Origin: Clostridia bacterium | GTDB taxonomy: Bacteria; Bacillota; Clostridia; Acetivibrionales; DSM-2933 | DNA: 64,000 bases | Direction: 5' to 3' | Assembly (NCBI GenBank): GCA_026418275.1 | Contig: JAOABQ010000048.1 | Location: 98,358 to 162,357 of the forward strand | In this document: piece after piece, positions 51,601 through 57,600 of the stretch | Numbering within the stretch: position 1 is the first letter of the stretch | Layout of the letters: each line of letters begins with the position of its first letter | The notes under the pieces: generated by a model | What the model was told of the DNA's origin: nothing | The model's database searches: none | Seen by the model: only the letters and a program-made list of their open reading frames with translations | Made by a program: the position numbers and the translations under genes

Positions 51601-54600
51601 GTTGTCCCTGTAGTTACATCACTGACAAAGCTGCCGTTTCTATAAACTTTATATCCTGTTGTCGCAATATTGTCAGAGGCTGCATTCCATGAAAGCATAA
51701 CCTGGGTAGCGGTAGTCCCTGTCACCGCCAAGCCTCCAGGTACTGCGGGCGCTTCATTATCATAAGTAACGGCATTACTGATGCCAGATTTATTCTCTGC
51801 TGCGTCATAAGCCTTGACAGTATAAACATACTTGCCCGGCTGGAGGTTTTGATCCAAATAGGTCAAGGTATTGACAGTGGCTATTTGGACACCGTCCCGG
51901 AAGATCTCATAACCGGTAACGGCTACGTTGTCCGAAGCAGCATCCCATGCAACAGTCACCGAAGAAGCCGTCCTCGCAGATATTCTAACATTTGCAGGGA
52001 CAGTCGGTGCCTGAGCATCTACTTCTGTTCTATCGGTCAAAGCCTGGCTTGCACCCGATATGTTAATCTTTGCATCATAGGCTTTGACGGTATAAGTATA
52101 TTGCACCAACGGTGCAAGGCCGGTATCGGTAAAGGTGTTTGTGCCTTTGATATCACTTACCAATACACCATTTCTGTATATCAGGTAGCCTGTCACTCCT
52201 TCATTATCGTTAGAAGGAGTCCACTGGAGGGTGATGGATGTGGCTGTTTTCCCTGTAACTGTCAAGTTTTCAGGAATACTGGGCGCAATGTTGTCCAATT
52301 CGTAGAGAATAACACTATATGGCCCCACCCCGCTGCTAATGGAAGCACGAACCCTGATGTAATAATTTTTATTGGATGTAAATCTGTATTCTACTTTAAA
52401 GTTGCATCCGTCCAGACCGTCATCATTGGAAGCCAATAGGATGCCATCCTCATCATAGAGAACACCATATACATTGGTATCCCCCAGGCTCTTGACTGCA
52501 AAATGTCCATCTTTTGGCGTCCGGAAGGCAAAGAAATCTTCATCGCCTATAATGTTGATAGCCCCTTGGATAGGAGTATCCATGCTGATATAGGTTGCCC
52601 CGACGACACTATCAGGATGATCGTCATTGGCCACCGACACCGCAACCTGTGCTTCTTGGTGATTCCCTGCTGCGTCCAATGCCTTTACAGTATAGATATA
52701 GGTCGTTCCAACTTCCGCACTTTGATCGTCATAGGATAAAAGGGTGGTTGTGGCAATCTCTGTGCCGCCACGGTAGATTTCATAGCCTGTTACGCCCACA
52801 TTGTCGGTGGATGCCTTCCAGCTTAAAGATACCCCCGTACCATTCCAATATCCCTTGAGCTCGGTTGGCACAGTCGGTGCCGTTGTATCCTGTTCGATGG
52901 ACTCCGTCAAGGTATTGCTTGCATCTGAATAGTTGTCGCCAAAGTCTAAGGCTTTGACATAGACCGCATAGGAAGTCCCCGGATTCAAACCTTGGCAAGT
53001 GTAGCTTGTTCCCGTTGTTCTTGCAAATTCCTGACCATCGAGGTAAATTACATAACCTTTCAAACCGATATCATCGGCAGATGCTGTCCAATTCAAGGTC
53101 ATCCCGGTAGAAGTTTTGGAAGATACCGTCAAGCCAATGGGTGCCGTAGGTATCTGCGTATCATAAATCAATGTATTCCACACCGGTTGTGTATTAAATA
53201 TGTAGAAACCGCTGTTTAAGGTCTTGGAAATTTGCAGGATATTGAATTTGGAACTGTTAGGAGCCTGGAAACTAACGTTCTGTACGCCATTCCCGTTCAG
53301 TACCACTTTATGGCTTCCGGTAGCCCTAAAATTATTTGACCAGTTGTTATATACCTGTATAAAATTGCCTTTAACCTCCATTACTCCAGCCGTCAGGATG
53401 CCATCGTGGCTGTAGTAGGCTTGAGTTACAAAGCTTCCTCCTACAGTAAGCCGATCTTCACTATTGATCATTTTCAAATACCCATAGCTCTGGTTGTAGT
53501 TTGTACCTGACTCGGTCTGAATCCGGTAATCTCCACCGATGGAAATGCTCCCCTTGTTGATATTCAGTGTTCCATTGGATTGAATCACCTTCCCTGTAAC
53601 GGTGACTTTTCCACCGCCAAGATCAAAGGTTCCTCCATTAATATAGAGATTACCGATGACTGTCAGGTTTTTCCCATTCAGGTTGAAATTATTCCCCAAC
53701 GTTAAAGTTCCTTCTACCCTGATATAGTCCATTACGGTTACAGAAGAAACAATATATGTGGATGGCAAAATACTCCTGTTGGTAATCAGGGTATTGAGAC
53801 TGATGCCGCTGGTAATGGCAAATCCCTGCAGTTGTTCTCTTTTGATTTCCAACACATTGAAGCCCGAATTATTTGCGTCTTGGAAATTCACCGTCTGGGC
53901 ACCGCTGCCGCTTAATATCACCTTGTGGCTTCCGGTTGCCTTAAAATTGTTCGACCAGTTGTTATATGTCTGTATGAAGTTACCTTTGACCTCCAACACT
54001 CCAGCCGTCAAGTAACCATCGTGGCTGTAGTAAGCTTGGGTTATAAAGCTGCCCCCTACAGTGACACGTTCTTGACTATTGATCATTTTCAAATACCCAT
54101 AGCTCTGGCTGTAGTTTGTACCTGACTCGGTCTGAATCCGGTAATCTCCACCGATGGAAATGCTCCCCTTGTTGATATACAGTGTTCCATTGGACTGAAT
54201 CACCTTCCCTGTAACAGTTACTTTTCCACCGCCAAGGTCAAAGGTTCCTCCACCGATATAAAGATCCCCATTGACTACCAGGCTTTTTCCATTCAGGTTA
54301 AAGTTATTCCCTACCGTCAATCTTCCTTCCACTCTTACATTGTCAGTCACCGTGACGGATGAAACAATGGATGCGGCGGGTAGAACGCTCTCATTGGTAA
54401 TCAAGGTATTAATGCTGATGCTGCTGGTCATGGCAAAGCCCTGCAGTTGTGCTCTTTTGATTTCCAACACATTGAAACCCGAATTATTTGCGTCTTGGAA
54501 ATTCACCGTCTGGGCACCGCTTCCGCTTAATATCACCTTGTGGCTTCCGGTTGCCTTAAAATTGTTTGACCAGTTGTTATATGCCTGTATGAAATTACCT

Positions 54601-57600
54601 TTGACCTCCAACGCTCCAGCCGTCAAGTAACCATCGTGACTGTAGTAAGCTTGGGTTATAAAGCTCCCCAAAACGGTAACACAGTCCTCGTTATTGTTCA
54701 TTTTCAGATACCCATAGCTTTGGCTGTAGTTTGTACCTGACTCGGTCTGGATTCTGTAATCCCCCTTGACAAGAAGTTGTCCTTTATTCACAAACAGCGT
54801 ACCGCTGGGCTGTATAAATTTGTTGTCTACTGTCAGCGTATGTCCGTTGAGATTCAAAGTCCCGTTATAGTAATAGAGATTTCCTTCTACCCGGACGTCA
54901 TTTGCCAGGACACAGTTTGTGATAATGGAAACCGAAGGCAGGCTGCCTCCATTTCCAACAAGGGTATTCACACTAATGCTGCTGGTAATGGCAAATCCCT
55001 GAACTTGTGTCCTTCTAATTTCCAACGTATTGAATCCTGAATTGTTTGGATCTTGAAAGTTCACCGTCTGATTACCACTACCACTCATTAACACCTTATG
55101 GCTTCCAGTAGCCTTGAAGTTATTGGAGTAATTATTGTACTTTTGAATAAAATCGCCTTTAACCTCCATGACTCCCGCGGTCAACAGGCCATCATGTCCA
55201 TAGTAAGCTTGGGTTATAAAGCTGCCCCCTACAGTGATCCGGTCTTCGCTATTGATCATTTTCAAATACCCATAGCTTTGGCTGTAGTTCGTACCTGACT
55301 CTGTCTGGATTCTATAATCCCCCTTGACAAGGAGTTGTCCATTGTTCACATATAACGTACCGCCCGATTGAATCAATTTTCCATTGACCGTCAAGGTTCG
55401 ACCGTTGAGGTTTAACGTTCCTCCATTTAAGTAAAGTCCATCCCATACTGTATCCTGAGTCAATATGTAATCACCAGTGAGCACCATGGTATTGGTTGCC
55501 GCACTGGTCCCGTTGCTGTCCTCCGATTCATTGCCTAAAGAATCCTGTGCTCTCACGCTGTAAGCATATGTTCTCCCCGGAATCAAACCGGTATCCGTAT
55601 AGGTAGTCTGTGCGGAACTCACAACCGCTACCCTTTGTCCATCCCGGTACAAATTGTAATGGGTGATGGTCACTGTGTTGCTTCCCGCAGTCCACGAAAG
55701 AGAAATGCTATTCGTGGTCCGTGAAGTCATGGCCAGATTTACCGGCGGCTGAATCACAGAGGGTGTATTGACTGTAAGCGGTGTGCTTTGCTGCGAATAG
55801 TTTCCTGCTTCATCCACAGCGTTTACGGTATAGGTATATTCAGTTTCCGCACTGACCGTAGTATCTTGATATTGGGTTTCGGTGGTTTCTCCGATTTTTT
55901 CCCCATTTCTGTAAACTTCGTATTTTTCTACTGCATCATTGTCTGTGGAAGCATCCCAAGCCAAGGTCACCCGATTAATTCTATTTTCAGTGCTCCTCAC
56001 ATTCCCAGGTGCAGTAGGTGCTTCGTTATCCCCTATCACCTTGCTTGCAAAGGCTGAAGTATTGCCCCATGCATCATAGGCTCTGACCTCATAGGTATGT
56101 AAATTTCCGTCCGTAGCAATCATATGTGTATATTCCGCTGCTGTCACCGCTTGCAGCTTCACCTGGTCCCGGTAAATCTCATAGCCCATAACTCCCGTGT
56201 TGTCAGCTGCAGGGTTCCAAGAGAGAACCACTTGGGTTTCACTGGCGGCTGCCGTAAGTCCGCTTGGCTTTTCAGGAGCCCAGGTGTCCAATATCTGCTC
56301 CGGTATCAGTTTTGTTCCTGTAAAGGTATATCCCAACTGCCCTTCGCTGTTGCTCCCCCAAGTCCATAAGCTGCCGTTGTCCTTCACTGCCATGACATAT
56401 TCGCTGCCACCGGCTATCGCTGTCACTTGCGTCATTCCCGCAACGTTTTGCGGTGTATTGCTGTTTTGTGTCGATCCATTCCCCATCTGACCCTTGGTGT
56501 TTTCACCCCAAGCCCAGAAAGTTCCATCCGACTTCACTGCATAGGCCGTTGCTTGTCCTACACCGATTTTGCTCACATTATCCATGATCTGAACCGGTTG
56601 ATTTTTATTGTCGTTGGTGCCGTCTCCCAGTTGCCCTGACGTGTTGGCACCCCAAGTCCATAAAGCTCCGGTATTTGTCAAGGCAAGGGCAAATGCTCCC
56701 TCGGCTTTGATGTCTGTGATATTTTCAAGTCCCGTTACACGAACAGGCACATTGCTGCTATTTTGATTTCCATTTCCCAACTGACCTAATGTATTACCCC
56801 CCCAAGCCCAGACAGTACCATCGTTTCTTAGAGCGTAGGCTGCGGTATCCCCTGCTGCAATCTTGGTTACGTTATCTAAGCTTACAACTTCTACGGGAGT
56901 CAGACTGCTAATGTTGCTGCCTGTTCCCAATTGACCTTGATTGCCTTGTCCCCAAGCCCAGACAGTGCCGTTGGACTTTAACGACAGGACAAAGTCCTTG
57001 CCGGCAGCCAATGCCGTTACATTGCTCATTCCCTGCACCTGGACAGGCAGGCTCCTTTGGGTCTGCGTTCCGTCTCCCAATTGTCCTTGTTCATTTTGAC
57101 CCCACATAAAAACGGTTCCATCCGTTTTCAATGCCCCACAGAATGCGTCTCCTGCCGTAATGGCCTGCACAGTATCCAGATTTTTTACTGTGGTTGGAAT
57201 TTCCGAGCTTGCGCCCGTCGTTCCTCTGCCCAACTCTCCACTGGCATTCTTACCCCAAGCCAATACCTTACCATTCTCAGTCAATGCCAAGGCATGAAAA
57301 TTCCCGGCATCTGCACGTACCATTTTTGGCAAAGCTGCCGTGGGTGTAGGCGTGCTGACCGGGGTAGGTATGGGTGTTTCCGTACTTGCCGCTATTCCAG
57401 TCGGCTGTTGTGTGGCTTCCGGTGTTGCTGTGCCCGCTGCATCTGTGGCTGCAGGCATAGACGTATCTCCGGGCATAACTGTCGCCCCAGGTGTTTCTGA
57501 TCCCATCTGGGTCGATTGTTCCTGGGTCCCTGTCGGTGTACTTTCAGGCGTCACCATAACAATTGGTGTTTCTGTTGGCGCATAAGCAGCCTCATAAACC

